Source: JADCRZ01 sp965200945 (GTDB lineage: Bacteria; Bacteroidota; Bacteroidia; Chitinophagales; Chitinophagaceae). Taken from it: a stretch of 64,000 nucleotides of DNA. This document shows, one piece after another, positions 1-9,456 of this stretch. The stretch covers positions 1-64,000 of the forward strand of contig OZ241749.1 of the NCBI GenBank assembly GCA_965200945.1, given 5' to 3'. The notes under the pieces were generated by a model. The model saw nothing but the letters and a program-made list of their open reading frames with translations, was not told where the DNA came from and did no database searches. Position numbers and translations under genes: made by a program. The stretch's first letter is position 1. Each line of letters starts with the position of its first letter.

Positions 1-70
1 TCATTCAACATGGGGCAAAATTAGCTTTTTTGAAATAAAAAGGAAAGCCAAAACCTGTGCCGTGCACCAT

Positions 71-1702
71 TTACTGTTTAAACACCTGTTCTCCATTGAT
101 GTAGGTGGCCACCACTTTTGTCTGTAACAGCGCCGGCCCCTCCGTTTTCAGCAGATCCCGGTCAAGGATGATAAAATCCGCCCATTTACCTTTTTCCAGG
201 CTTCCTTTCTCCGCCTCTTCAAAATTGGAACGGGCCGCCCAGATCGTCATACCCCTGATCGCTTCTTCCTTTGTAAGGGCGTTCTCCATCTGGTAACCGC
301 CTTCGGGCCAGCCCTTTGCATCCCTGCGCACCGTGGCAGCGTAAAAGGTTTTGAGCGGACTGATGTCTTCCACCGGGAAATCGGTGCCGAGCGGGAGCCA
401 GCCGTTCTGCTGCAAGAGCTGTTTGTAAGCATAAGCGCCTTTCACGCGTACAGGGCCGAGCCGGTCGGCTGCCCAGTACATATCGGAAGTGGCATGTGTG
501 GGTTGCACCGAGGGAATCACGCTGCTGGCGCCGAACAGCGCGAAATCTTTCTCATCGATCACCTGCGCGTGCTCGATCCGCCAACGCAAATCATTCTTTC
601 CTTTCAGGTGTTTGGTATAGATGGTCAGTATGGTGCGGTTACCCGAATCGCCGATGGCATGCGTACACATCTGAAAGCCGTGCGCTGCAATGATGCCGGC
701 CACCGAATCAAAATGTGCCTGCGTGTTCAGCAGAAATCCGCCCTTACCAGGCTGGTCAGCATACGGTTCCAGCAAACAGGCGCCGCGCGAACCCAGCGCT
801 CCGTCTGCATATACTTTGAACGACCGGATGTTCATGCGGCCCGTTTTGATCTTTCCCTTTGCAAACAGGTAATCGTAATTGTCCCGGGCGTCGCTCAGCA
901 TGGCATACACCCGCATCTTCAGTTCGCCGGCCTGCTGCAGACTGTCCATCAGCTCCGTCTGCCGGTAGTGCAGTCCGCAATCATCCACCGTGGTCAGCCC
1001 GACCGCGAAACAGTTTTTCTGCGCAGCCATCAGGGCCTTCGTCATATCCCCTACCGTAGGAACGGGTATTTTGGAGCCCACCAGTCCGACCGCATTGTCG
1101 ATCAGAATGCCGGTGAGCGATCCGCCCTTCATTTCAACCACGCCACCGTTTATGTCGAGTCCGGGTGCGATGCCGGCCAGCTCCAGCGCTTTCTGGTTCA
1201 CGATCGCCGCATGCCCGTCGATACGGGTCAGAAATACGGGCCGGTCCTTAAAAAGCTGGTCCAGCTTTTCTTTCGTAGGAAACTCTTTTACCGGCCAGTC
1301 GTTCTGGTCCCAGCCGCGGCCGGTCAGCCATCCGTCCGGGTTCTTTGAGGCAAACGCCTGAAGCCGGGCCACGATCTCGTCCCAACTGGTGGTTCCTACC
1401 AGGTTCACCGAACTCAACCCCAGCGCATACCGGAAAAAATGGGTGTGCGCATCGATCAATCCGGGATAAACAGTTTTTCCTTCCGCATCCAGCACTTTGG
1501 CCGCCTCGAATATTTTTCTCAGCGAATCAGTGGAACCGGTAGCCACGATCCTGCCGTCCTTCACCGCAAAAGCCTGTGCCACGGAAAACAGGCTGTCTAC
1601 CGTATATACAACCCCGTTGTACACGAGCAGATCGACTTTTGTGCGTGTTGAGCAGGAGAGCAGGAGAGCGGCAGACAAAATGGAAAAGAGCAGATATTTC
1701 AT
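71..1702 (-). CDS. YtcJ-type amidohydrolase, lipoprotein
   Basis: Metal-dependent hydrolase of the amidohydrolase superfamily (Amidohydro_3, YtcJ-like), 543 aa, acting on an unknown amide or cyclic substrate. The N-terminus is a lipoprotein signal with lipobox LLLSC, Cys at about residue 17, so it is probably membrane-anchored in the envelope. Seen motifs: the HxH metal site in GLIDAHTHFF near residue 85, a C-terminal metal-site segment CTHAIGD, IEHAQ, and GTDFPVE. Length is normal for the family. It is read in the same direction as the amidase upstream, 23 bases away, so the two may be cotranscribed. The substrate cannot be told from sequence. Confidence 0.9.
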   Translation of the reverse strand: MKYLLFSILSAALLLSCSTRTKVDLLVYNGVVYTVDSLFSVAQAFAVKDGRIVATGSTDSLRKIFEAAKVLDAEGKTVYPGLIDAHTHFFRYALGLSSVNLVGTTSWDEIVARLQAFASKNPDGWLTGRGWDQNDWPVKEFPTKEKLDQLFKDRPVFLTRIDGHAAIVNQKALELAGIAPGLDINGGVVEMKGGSLTGILIDNAVGLVGSKIPVPTVGDMTKALMAAQKNCFAVGLTTVDDCGLHYRQTELMDSLQQAGELKMRVYAMLSDARDNYDYLFAKGKIKTGRMNIRSFKVYADGALGSRGACLLEPYADQPGKGGFLLNTQAHFDSVAGIIAAHGFQMCTHAIGDSGNRTILTIYTKHLKGKNDLRWRIEHAQVIDEKDFALFGASSVIPSVQPTHATSDMYWAADRLGPVRVKGAYAYKQLLQQNGWLPLGTDFPVEDISPLKTFYAATVRRDAKGWPEGGYQMENALTKEEAIRGMTIWAARSNFEEAEKGSLEKGKWADFIILDRDLLKTEGPALLQTKVVATYINGEQVFKQ

Positions 1703-1725
1703 GATCGGCAGAATAAAGACGAAGG

Positions 1726-3378
1726 TCAGTTCAGAAATTTTTCCGGATGTTTCTTGTTGAAGTCGGTGGCATCCTGATAAGCTTTTGCAAGCGTCAGGAT
1801 GCTCGCTTCATCGTACAGGTTTCCCAGAAAGCTGATGCTTACAGGCAGTCCGGCAGGCGTGAAACCCACTGGCAGGCAGACCACGGGGTGCCCTGTCAGG
1901 TTGGTAATAGACAACTGGCTGCCCGCGAATGTAGGCACTACCAGCACATCATAATCTTTCATGAAATTGTTCATGGCAATGATCAGCGAGTAGCGGTGCC
2001 TGTTAGCATTGATGTATTCTACCGCCGGAATAAAACGGGCCGCACGGAAACTGTTGGGCCAGTCGTTGCGGTTCTGTCCGGTAAGCTCATCGTCGAGCCG
2101 GCTGCGCGAAAACGCATCGAAGGCGGCGCCGGATTCGGAGTTGAGAATGATATCCGCCATGTTGAAAGGATACATCACCGAGTCGGGGAACACCACTTCC
2201 TGCACCTGCGCGCCCATCTTTTTGAGCTGATCGATCACCTGCCACTGCGGAGAGCCCGCAGGTACCGTCCGGAAATAATTGGCGGCATAGGCGATCCTTA
2301 GTTTTTTAAGATCTGCTTTGCCGGTATAGTTGAAAGCATGATCTACCGCGCATTCATCTTTGCCATCGGTTCCTTTTATCAGACTGAATACCAGCGCCGC
2401 GTCTTCCGCGCTGCGACACAGCGGCCCGATCTTGTCCATGCTCCAGCTGAGCACCATGGCGCCGCTGCGGCTGACCGACCCGAAGGTAGGGCGCAGACCG
2501 GTGGTGCCGCACACGTTGGAAGGCGATACGATGGAGCCCTGTGTTTCCGTGCCGATGGCAAAGGGCAGCAGACCCGCGGCAGTAGCCGCCGCCGACCCGG
2601 CAGAAGAACCGCTGGACCCGAGGCGGAGGTTCCAGGGACTGCGTGTGCGGCCGCCGAACCAGAGGTCGCCCATGGCCAGTGCCCCCAGGCTCAGCTTCAC
2701 ACAAAGAACACCGCCGGCTTTTTGCAGCTGCGAATACACGAACGCATCTTCATCCACTACCTGGTTCTGGAAAGGTGTTCCTCCCCAGGTGGTCTTGGTA
2801 CCCTTAACGGCAAACAAATCTTTCAACCCATAGGGAATACCCTGGAGCGGGCTCTTGTAAATGCCCCTTTTCAGATCGTCATCCGCCTGCTTCGCCTGCT
2901 GCATGGCAATGTCTTCCGTCAGGTTGATGATACAATGCAGGGAGTCGCCCCATTTTTTAAGGCGGCCGATAAAGAACTGGGTCAGCTCCACGGAGCTGAT
3001 CTTTTTATTTTTGACGAGGGAAGCCAGCTGCAGCAGCGAATAGAAAGCCAGCGCATTTTTATCGGCCGGCAGCGAAACGTTTTTGGGAATATCCCACTTG
3101 ATGGATTCCTGTTTCACCGGCACTACGAAACCGATGGGCGCCGGGTTGAACGTATAAGGCAGCGGCTGGCTGTTGTCGAGGTTGTGCTGGTGCATCCGCT
3201 CGTATGTTGCCTGGCGCTGGCGGAGGCTGCCCCGCATAGAGTCTTTTTCGGCGGAGGTAAGATTGATATCGATTAATTTCGAGGCGGCGGTGATCAGCGA
3301 TGTATCCAGCGGAGCAGGTTGCGCAAGCATCCTGGCTGTACAGATCAGCGCACAAAAAAGCAGGGTGGTTTTTCTCAT
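1726..3378 (-). CDS. Secreted amidase (amidase signature family)
   Basis: Amidase-signature hydrolase, 550 aa, related to GatA-type amidases but with an export signal (MRKTTLLFCALICTARMLAQ), so it is not the tRNA amidotransferase subunit. The Ser-cisSer-Lys triad is visible: Lys about 186 in GLKDLF, cis-Ser about 258 in the Gly/Ser-rich GSSGSSAGSAA, and nucleophile Ser about 282 in QGSIVSP. A long N-terminal extension of about 100 residues precedes the catalytic domain. It lies directly upstream of the YtcJ-type lipoprotein, which suggests a small unit for hydrolysing amides outside the cytoplasm. The substrate is unknown. Confidence 0.9.
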   Translation of the reverse strand: MRKTTLLFCALICTARMLAQPAPLDTSLITAASKLIDINLTSAEKDSMRGSLRQRQATYERMHQHNLDNSQPLPYTFNPAPIGFVVPVKQESIKWDIPKNVSLPADKNALAFYSLLQLASLVKNKKISSVELTQFFIGRLKKWGDSLHCIINLTEDIAMQQAKQADDDLKRGIYKSPLQGIPYGLKDLFAVKGTKTTWGGTPFQNQVVDEDAFVYSQLQKAGGVLCVKLSLGALAMGDLWFGGRTRSPWNLRLGSSGSSAGSAAATAAGLLPFAIGTETQGSIVSPSNVCGTTGLRPTFGSVSRSGAMVLSWSMDKIGPLCRSAEDAALVFSLIKGTDGKDECAVDHAFNYTGKADLKKLRIAYAANYFRTVPAGSPQWQVIDQLKKMGAQVQEVVFPDSVMYPFNMADIILNSESGAAFDAFSRSRLDDELTGQNRNDWPNSFRAARFIPAVEYINANRHRYSLIIAMNNFMKDYDVLVVPTFAGSQLSITNLTGHPVVCLPVGFTPAGLPVSISFLGNLYDEASILTLAKAYQDATDFNKKHPEKFLN

Positions 3379-3497
3379 AATGCGGTTTTACCGGTTATAA
3401 AAATAGGGAAAATGGCCATCAAATATTATGGATCAGTCACATACAGAATGAAAATCCGGCAGGGAAAATGAATTAAATATAAAACTTGTCCTGAAGA

Positions 3498-4631
3498 GTG
3501 AACGAAACCAACAATAGAAGAAATTTTGATGTGATCATTTCCGGGGCAGGCCCCGCCGGATGTGCCTGCGCACTTTCGCTGAAGGAGAGCGGATTGAAGG
3601 TGGCTGTCTTCGACAAGATGAATTTCCCGCGCGACAAAGTGTGCGGCGATGCCATCCCCGGCAGGGCCGTCCGTGTGCTGGGGCAGATCGATCCCCGCTT
3701 CGAAGAGGCTTTCAGAAACTTTCCCGGCAAACTGCTCACCCGGAAAACCCGGGTCATCTATAAAGAAAAATGGAGGGAAAAGGCGTGGGTAAGGGAGGCT
3801 TATACCTGCAGCAGGCTGGAGTTCGATCATTTTTTGTTCTCCCTGGTGCGTGACCATGCAGGGGCAACGGTATTTACCGGCACGGGCATAACAGGGGTGC
3901 AGGTGGATGAAGGCGCCGTACAGGTGGCCGCAGGCCCGAACAACGACAGGTTCACCGCCTCTGTGATCGTAGGCGCCGATGGTGCTCATTCGGCTGTAGC
4001 CAGGCAGCTGGGCGTGCACCAGGTAGACAGAAAGCACTATGTGGCATCGGTGAGGGGGTACTATGAAAATGTTGAGATGCACGGCCCCGACCAGACCGAA
4101 GTATTTTTGGATAAAAGGTTTCTTCCCGGCTACTTCTGGCTCTTTCCGCTGCCCGGCAACCGGGTCAACGCAGGTTTCGGGATGCTGTCGCACGAAGTTG
4201 CCCGCCGGAAGATCAACATCCGCCATGCCTTTCATGACTTTATACAGTCGACGCACAATTTGAAAGAACGGTTCCGGCAGGCGCGGCCCACCAGCCCGCT
4301 CGAGGGGTTCGGGTTGCCGCTTGGTTCGCGGCGGATGGCACTTTCCGGACCCCGCTACCTGCTGGCGGGGGATGCGGGTTCGCTGATCGATCCGGTATCG
4401 GGCGATGGCATCGGCAACGCCATGCTGAGCGGCCGGCTGGCCGCGCTGCAGATCATCCAGAGTTTTCAGCACCAGGATTTCAGTCCGACTTTTATGCAGG
4501 CTTATGACCAGGCGCTCGATGCAGCGATCGGCCGTGAACTGCGCACGAATACATTGCTGCTCAGGATGGGTGAAAAAATGCCTTTCCTGCTTGACCTGGC
4601 CTTTTTAGCGGCCCGAAAAGAACATCCCTGA
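3498..4631 (+). CDS. FAD-dependent oxidoreductase, geranylgeranyl reductase family
   Basis: Flavoprotein of the geranylgeranyl-reductase / PHBH-fold group, 377 aa. Seen: N-terminal dinucleotide-binding motif GAGPAG (about residue 16) with the following acidic strand end, a conserved FPRDKVCGD segment, and the second FAD motif LLAGDAGSLIDP followed by GDGIGNAM. Such enzymes reduce isoprenoid chains or modify quinones and halogenated aromatics, so the reaction here is open. The start is GTG at 3498, as no in-frame ATG precedes the FAD motif closely. It is divergent from the amidase operon, sharing a 119-bp intergenic region. Confidence 0.85.
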   Translation: MNETNNRRNFDVIISGAGPAGCACALSLKESGLKVAVFDKMNFPRDKVCGDAIPGRAVRVLGQIDPRFEEAFRNFPGKLLTRKTRVIYKEKWREKAWVREAYTCSRLEFDHFLFSLVRDHAGATVFTGTGITGVQVDEGAVQVAAGPNNDRFTASVIVGADGAHSAVARQLGVHQVDRKHYVASVRGYYENVEMHGPDQTEVFLDKRFLPGYFWLFPLPGNRVNAGFGMLSHEVARRKINIRHAFHDFIQSTHNLKERFRQARPTSPLEGFGLPLGSRRMALSGPRYLLAGDAGSLIDPVSGDGIGNAMLSGRLAALQIIQSFQHQDFSPTFMQAYDQALDAAIGRELRTNTLLLRMGEKMPFLLDLAFLAARKEHP

Positions 4632-4738
4632 AGCGAAATGCTTCTTACACATGTTCTCATGAACGGTGATCCCGCTCACGCTGCTTCCCGGCTGGTACAG
4701 ATTTTTTATACTGATTACTTGTACCAATAAATAATCTC

Positions 4739-5242
4739 ATGGAAAAAAATCTTGAACACAAGGAAGCGAACAAGAAGTACAAGGACCTGATCGATGAAGT
4801 GAATATCTGTATGTTCCTGACCTTTGGCAACGATGGAAAACATTCGGCCCGGCCAATGGCGACCATTCAGGTGGATGACGATGCGACCGTCTGGTTCTTC
4901 ACCAGCAAAGTGTCTCATAAGGTGGAAGAGATCAACGGACTGAAGGCGGTGCATCTTATCTATTCGCACCCAGGAAAAGACAGCTACCTGGATATGTGGG
5001 GCAATGTGGAGCTGGTGGAAGACCAGGCAAAGATCAAAGACCTGTGGAACCCGATCGTGAAAGCATGGTTTCCAAAAGGCGTAGACGACCCCAACCTTGT
5101 TCTGTTGAAAGTAGTACCCGTAAAAGCCTTTTACTGGGACAATACCAACAGCAAAATGGTAGAAGGACTCAAGATCATTGCTTCTCTCGTAACAGGCAAA
5201 AGACTTGACCAGGGAGATGAGGGGACGCTCGAACTGAATTAA
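4739..5242 (+). CDS. PPOX-class flavin-binding protein (general stress protein 26-like)
   Basis: Small split beta-barrel protein, 167 aa, resembling the pyridoxamine 5'-phosphate oxidase-like 'general stress protein' family. The pattern of CMFLTFG, HSARPMAT, WFFTSKVSHKVEEI and VHLIYSHP matches the FMN-binding barrel, and the C-terminus keeps the KAFYWD type strand. Members bind FMN, F420 or heme and no precise reaction can be given. It stands alone between the FAD oxidoreductase and a DUF2141 protein in the same orientation. The gap to the following gene is 21 bases, which allows cotranscription. Confidence 0.85.
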   Translation: MEKNLEHKEANKKYKDLIDEVNICMFLTFGNDGKHSARPMATIQVDDDATVWFFTSKVSHKVEEINGLKAVHLIYSHPGKDSYLDMWGNVELVEDQAKIKDLWNPIVKAWFPKGVDDPNLVLLKVVPVKAFYWDNTNSKMVEGLKIIASLVTGKRLDQGDEGTLELN

Positions 5243-5263
5243 GCCCCGCTATATTAAGATTAC

Positions 5264-5761
5264 ATGACTATGAAAAACAACCGTACTATTCAGGAAGCTC
5301 CTTTCTTTTACAGGATCGTCTTTACCTGCCTGCTGGCTATGGCGCTCTTTCTGTGTGCCCTTTCGGCAGGCAGGAAAGGGCTTCCCATTCCCAAAGAGGG
5401 CGACCTCACCATCGAGATCACCGGCCTTCGGAACGACGAGGGTTTTGTGCTGCTGAGCATGTTCTGCAGCGAAGACGGCTTTCCTACTCACGCCGAAAAA
5501 TCGTGCAGGAAGGGGAAAGAAAAATCAGCCGCCGGCAAGGCACGTTTTGTTTACAAGAACCTCGGGGCAGGTACTTACGCCGTCGCAGTGCTGCACGATG
5601 AAAATGGCAACATGAAAATGGACACCAAGTTCCTGGGACTGCCCAAGGAGGGATACGGGTTTTCTCAGAACCCCAAACTCAGGTTCGGACCTCCGAGTTT
5701 TGAAAGCGCCAGCTTTGTGCACGACGGAAACCAGACGGTCACCATCAGCATGAAATATTAA
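5264..5761 (+). CDS. DUF2141 domain protein, exported
   Basis: A 165-aa protein with one N-terminal hydrophobic segment (about residues 18-36) acting as a signal peptide or anchor, followed by a beta-rich DUF2141 domain. The diagnostic stretch is AVAVLHDENGN followed by KMDTKFLGLPKEGYGFS, near residues 107-137. The function of DUF2141 proteins is not established; they are common in Bacteroidetes and presumed periplasmic. Two Met codons (5264, 5270) are possible starts. Identification rests on the strongly conserved HDENGN-LG-P-EGYGFS core. Confidence 0.85.
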   Translation: MTMKNNRTIQEAPFFYRIVFTCLLAMALFLCALSAGRKGLPIPKEGDLTIEITGLRNDEGFVLLSMFCSEDGFPTHAEKSCRKGKEKSAAGKARFVYKNLGAGTYAVAVLHDENGNMKMDTKFLGLPKEGYGFSQNPKLRFGPPSFESASFVHDGNQTVTISMKY

Positions 5762-5811
5762 AATAATTATGCTTCTGTTTCAGCATCTGGCTCACTCTGC
5801 CCCCGACCGCC

Positions 5812-5819
5812 TATATTTG
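5812..5819 (+). promoter_or_regulatory. Bacteroidetes -7 box TATATTTG
   Basis: The octamer TATATTTG matches the TAnnTTTG -7 element of the primary Bacteroidetes sigma factor and lies 16 bases before the ATG of the M20D peptidase gene. No clear -33 TTTG was found at the usual spacing, so this is a match to consensus only. Confidence 0.4.
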
Positions 5820-5835
5820 GAAAGATAACATTCTT

Positions 5836-7146
5836 ATGAAGCAAGTTTTCCTTGGTCTATTCTTTGGAATGCAGATGATGGGTGGCATAGCACAAACAGG
5901 CAGCAAGGCGGATATCAGCAAGAAAGCGGACAATCTCGAACAGCAGATCGTTGCCTGGCGCCGCGACTTCCATGAGCACCCCGAACTGGGCAATCATGAG
6001 GTCCGCACATCGGGCATCATCGCAAAATACCTCCAGTCGCTGGGAATGGAAGTAAAGACCGGCATTGCCACCACCGGGGTGGTTGGGATCCTGAAAGGCG
6101 GCAAACCCGGTCCGGTGGTTGCCCTGCGATCCGATATGGACGGGCTGCCGGTAACCGAACGCGTGCCGGTTCCTTTTGCTTCCAAAGTCAGATCCACATA
6201 CAACGGCCAGGAAGTGGGCGTAATGCATGCCTGCGGGCATGATGCGCACATGGCCATCCTGATGGGTGTAGCGGAGATCCTCAGCGGCATGAAAAAAGAC
6301 CTTGCAGGCACCGTAAAATTTATTTTTCAGCCTGCAGAAGAGGGTGTGCCGGTCGGGGAGAAAGGCGGGGCGGAAGAAATGGTAAAGGAAGGGGTGATGG
6401 AGAATCCCAGAGTGGATGTCGTTTTCGGTCTGCACATCAAATCCGAAATCGAAGTGGGCAACCTGCGATACCGCCCCGGAGGTACCATGGCTGCCGTAAA
6501 CGATATGCAGATCATCGTAAAAGGAAAATCTTCCCATGGTGCCGATCCCTGGTTCAGCATCGACCCGATCGTTGTGTCGGCACAGATCATCACCAACCTG
6601 CAAACCATCATCAGCCGCAATCTCAACGTCACCGAAAACCCCGGCGTGGTCACCATCGGTGCGATCAAAGGCGGCAACCGTTCCAATATAGTACCCGAAT
6701 CGGTAGAAATGCTGGGAACCATCCGCGCGCTCAGCCGGGAAGACGAACGCATGATCATCGAACGCATCAGGCAGATCGCCACAAAAACCGCCGAAGCTGC
6801 CGGAGCGGTGGCTGAAGTGAAAATACCCTACAGCAATCACTATCCGGTCACGTTCAACGATTCGGCCCTTACCTTCAAGATGCTGCCTACCCTGCAGGCC
6901 TCGGCCGGCGCTACTAACGTAGCCCTTGTACCGGCCGCTACCATCGCCGAAGATTTCAGCTTTTACCAGGAGAAAGTACCCGGACTCTTTTTCTTTCTGG
7001 GTGGCATGCCGAAGGGACAGGACAAGGCCAAAGCGCCTTCCCACCATACGCCTGATTTCTTCATTGATGAAAGCGGACTTACACTTGGTGTGAAAACACT
7101 TTGTAACCTTGCACTCGATTATATGGCATCTGCAAAAGCCAGATAG
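5836..7146 (+). CDS. M20D family amidohydrolase / N-acyl amino acid hydrolase
   Basis: Zinc-dependent amidohydrolase of the M20D (hippurate hydrolase, IAA-amino acid hydrolase) group, 436 aa with an N-terminal signal peptide (MKQVFLGLFFGMQMMGGIAQ). Visible motifs: WRRDFHEHPELGN, ALRSDMDGLP, MHACGHDAH with its metal ligands, FQPAEEG, and the dimerisation-domain segment GKSSHGA. Members split N-acyl amino acids or related amides; export suggests scavenging outside the cytoplasm. It is the third exported amide hydrolase within 7 kb. Start chosen at the ATG downstream of the -7 box, which gives a complete signal peptide. Confidence 0.92.
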   Translation: MKQVFLGLFFGMQMMGGIAQTGSKADISKKADNLEQQIVAWRRDFHEHPELGNHEVRTSGIIAKYLQSLGMEVKTGIATTGVVGILKGGKPGPVVALRSDMDGLPVTERVPVPFASKVRSTYNGQEVGVMHACGHDAHMAILMGVAEILSGMKKDLAGTVKFIFQPAEEGVPVGEKGGAEEMVKEGVMENPRVDVVFGLHIKSEIEVGNLRYRPGGTMAAVNDMQIIVKGKSSHGADPWFSIDPIVVSAQIITNLQTIISRNLNVTENPGVVTIGAIKGGNRSNIVPESVEMLGTIRALSREDERMIIERIRQIATKTAEAAGAVAEVKIPYSNHYPVTFNDSALTFKMLPTLQASAGATNVALVPAATIAEDFSFYQEKVPGLFFFLGGMPKGQDKAKAPSHHTPDFFIDESGLTLGVKTLCNLALDYMASAKAR

Positions 7147-7284
7147 TCGTATATTGTAAAGAACGGGGTATGCTAAAAATAGGGTTTCACCCTTCTGTTT
7201 CGGGCGTTGAGGCATCTTGGAAAAGGGAGGCGGCGGGTACATGCATTTTTCCCGGTATCCTATTCATTCAACAGTATCATATCA

Positions 7285-8343
7285 ATGAAGGCAGGCAAAT
7301 CAGACAAACGGATCTTTTTCATGGGTATGGTGCTGTTCTCTTTGCTCCTGTTGAGCCAGGACCTGGCGGCACAGGATACGCTGGCCATGGCCAAGGAAAC
7401 CCAATACTACCGTACCTATTTCCAGAACCTGATAGGGCGGGTATACACTGCCAGAAAATATGTCAATTTCGATATGAAATCGACCGATGGTACGCACGAT
7501 TTCAAGTACAAGGCCAACACCTCGAACGGTATCGGGCTGGGTGTCACTTACCGGGCGCTTACTATTAACATCGGCTATGGCTTTGGCTTTTTGTTCAACG
7601 ACAAGAACAAGGGCAAAACAAAGGCGCTGGACCTGCAGACCCGGCTGTATGCCAGCAAGTGGGCCATCGATTGTTATATAAAATCTTATCGCGGATATTA
7701 CCTGTCAGCCCAGGATGTGGTGAGTGGCGACGGAACAAAACTGGGCAACTACTATATCCGTCCGGATGTGAAGCTGCGGATGTTCGGCGCGTCCGCGTAC
7801 CGTATGTTCAATGGAAAAGGGTTTTCACTCAGGCCGGCCTTCGTGCAGGATGTGCGGCAAAAAAAATCAGGGGGCTCTTTTCTGGCCGGTGGAGAATGGT
7901 ATTACATGAACTTCAAGTCTGACAGCAGCATTGTGCCGAACAAATTCGTAACCTCCGGTTACAAGTCCTTTTCCCTCGTGAACATGCTGCAGATCGGTCC
8001 CGGTATCGGATACGCTTACACGAAAGTGTTCCCCCGCAATTTTTTTGCAACGGGATATGTCACCGGCAACATGAACGTGAGCCTGCTGCACGAATCAAAA
8101 GAGAGCGGATTGTCGCTGCGCACAGGGTTCAATACAAACCTCCTTTACCGGTTTGCGCTGGGTTACGACAACGGCCGGTACAGCATCTGTGCCTACATCA
8201 TCAACAACCGGATCGATTTCAAAGGCACGGCTTATAACTACAATGTAAATAGTGGCAACATGAGGCTCATGTTCGCAAAACGGTTCAGTACAACCCGCGC
8301 CATCAAAAAATACATGAACTACTTTAACATCCTGATCGACTGA
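7285..8343 (+). CDS. DUF4421 domain protein, outer-membrane barrel type
   Basis: About 352 aa from the ATG at 7285, with a signal peptide (FFMGMVLFSLLLLSQDLAAQ). The mature part alternates aromatic beta-strands (YRTYFQNLIGR, VTYRALTINIGYGFGF, YYIRPDVKLR, RLMFAKRFS), the pattern of DUF4421 proteins, which are predicted outer-membrane barrels of unknown role. In-frame codons upstream to 7207 do not look like a signal sequence, so the later start is preferred. Its 3' end overlaps the convergent fatty-acid hydroxylase gene by 25 bases. Confidence 0.8.
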   Translation: MKAGKSDKRIFFMGMVLFSLLLLSQDLAAQDTLAMAKETQYYRTYFQNLIGRVYTARKYVNFDMKSTDGTHDFKYKANTSNGIGLGVTYRALTINIGYGFGFLFNDKNKGKTKALDLQTRLYASKWAIDCYIKSYRGYYLSAQDVVSGDGTKLGNYYIRPDVKLRMFGASAYRMFNGKGFSLRPAFVQDVRQKKSGGSFLAGGEWYYMNFKSDSSIVPNKFVTSGYKSFSLVNMLQIGPGIGYAYTKVFPRNFFATGYVTGNMNVSLLHESKESGLSLRTGFNTNLLYRFALGYDNGRYSICAYIINNRIDFKGTAYNYNVNSGNMRLMFAKRFSTTRAIKKYMNYFNILID

Positions 8344-9005
8344 TCCCTTGTGTGCATCAGCTCTTTTACTTTCTCTTTGTCTTCTTTTTCATGTTTCAGA
8401 TCGAACATGGTTCCGAACACCCGGTCCCACAACGTCGTGCTCACACCAAAACCCTGGTGATCGCTTTTGTAGTGGTGAAGGTGGTGGTTTCTCCAGAGGG
8501 GCTTCATCCATTTGTAGGGTGGATTCCAGGCGTGGATGGCGAAATGCATGGTTCCGTATAAAAGGTAGCCGGTTATGAAACCGGGAAAGAAGATGAAGGC
8601 ATGCGTCCGGCCGATGAGGTACATGATGGAAAACAGGACGGAAGCAATGATGAGGCTGGGCACCGGCGGCATGAAAAGACGCTCTTTGTCTCGCGGGTAT
8701 TCATGGTGGTTACCATGCAGCACGTAGATAAAGCGGCGGGCGCGCGGGTTCTCCGTAATATAGTGAAAAGCAAAGCGATGCATCAGGTATTCGAAGAAAG
8801 TCCAGAAGAGCATCCCGAAGACGAACAGAAAAAGGATGTAGGCAGGCGAAAAGCAAAGGGTATCGTAACTATAAAAAAGCAGGAAGATGTTGAGTGGTGT
8901 ATACATGCCCCAGATAACAAGAGGATGTGTTTTGGTGAGCATTTCCAGGTACTGATTGCCGAAGAGTTGCGCCTGTCCTTTATTATGAATTTTGTCGAAT
9001 TTCAT
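8319..9005 (-). CDS. Fatty acid hydroxylase / sterol desaturase superfamily
   Basis: Integral membrane di-iron enzyme, 228 aa. The histidine clusters are plain: MHRFAFH, HGNHHEYP, MHFAIH and NHHLHHYKSDHQ. Between them are four hydrophobic segments. The pattern most resembles fatty-acid 2-hydroxylases, which act on sphingolipid acyl chains, and Chitinophagaceae and Sphingobacteria do make sphingolipids, so a sphingolipid hydroxylase is a reasonable inference. A carotenoid or sterol substrate cannot be excluded. Tail-to-tail overlap of 25 bases with the DUF4421 gene. Confidence 0.85.
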   Translation of the reverse strand: MKFDKIHNKGQAQLFGNQYLEMLTKTHPLVIWGMYTPLNIFLLFYSYDTLCFSPAYILFLFVFGMLFWTFFEYLMHRFAFHYITENPRARRFIYVLHGNHHEYPRDKERLFMPPVPSLIIASVLFSIMYLIGRTHAFIFFPGFITGYLLYGTMHFAIHAWNPPYKWMKPLWRNHHLHHYKSDHQGFGVSTTLWDRVFGTMFDLKHEKEDKEKVKELMHTRDQSIRMLK

Positions 9006-9061
9006 GGTAGAACTTTCTAAAGGGCAAATTTAGATTTTTTTACCCAGCCTTCCCGAATCTA

Positions 9062-9069
9062 TATCTTTG
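9062..9069 (+). promoter_or_regulatory. Bacteroidetes -7 box TATCTTTG
   Basis: TATCTTTG fits TAnnTTTG and sits 36 bases before the ATG of the DUF2905 gene and divergently from the hydroxylase gene. Consensus match only. Confidence 0.35.
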
Positions 9070-9105
9070 GGCAGGCGCGCCAAACCAACGGCCACCAGCG
9101 TAGAT

Positions 9106-9333
9106 ATGAGCGAGCAGACAGGAAAGATCATCGTGATGGCAGGCCTACTGCTGGCCGTTGCCGGTGCAGGCATTTATTTCTTTCACGACAAACTGCACTG
9201 GATCGGGCGGCTGCCTGGCGATATCCGCATCGAACGGGAGAACTTCCGCTTCTATTTTCCCATCACTACCATGATCATTGCGAGTGTGCTGCTGACCATC
9301 ATATTCAGGATCGCAGGCCGGTTTTTTCCATGA
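9106..9333 (+). CDS. DUF2905 family small membrane protein
   Basis: A 75-aa protein with two transmembrane segments (about residues 8-24 and 50-68) separated by WIGRLPGDIRIERENFRFYFP, which is the conserved core of the DUF2905 family. No function is established. The start is taken at ATG 9106; an earlier in-frame TTG at 9067 lies inside the -7 box and is unlikely. Confidence 0.85.
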   Translation: MSEQTGKIIVMAGLLLAVAGAGIYFFHDKLHWIGRLPGDIRIERENFRFYFPITTMIIASVLLTIIFRIAGRFFP

Positions 9334-9456
9334 CCGGGAAGAGGTTGCCGGAGATGGATGCTGTGTGAGCAGGAGACGCTGGGCGTCGCTTCTCTGAAAT
9401 TCAGCGTTCCGGCCGGTAGTAGACGCCATACAGGAGGCTTCTATAAAAAACAATGA

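Noticed and set aside
494..1348. Plus-strand frame of 284 codons
   Set aside because: Lies opposite the amidohydrolase gene, whose family motifs are clear; the frame has no family features and is a GC-driven shadow.
5857..7242. Minus-strand frame of 461 codons
   Set aside because: Fully antisense to the M20D peptidase with complete active-site motifs; composition (many His, Phe, Gly in random order) is not protein-like.
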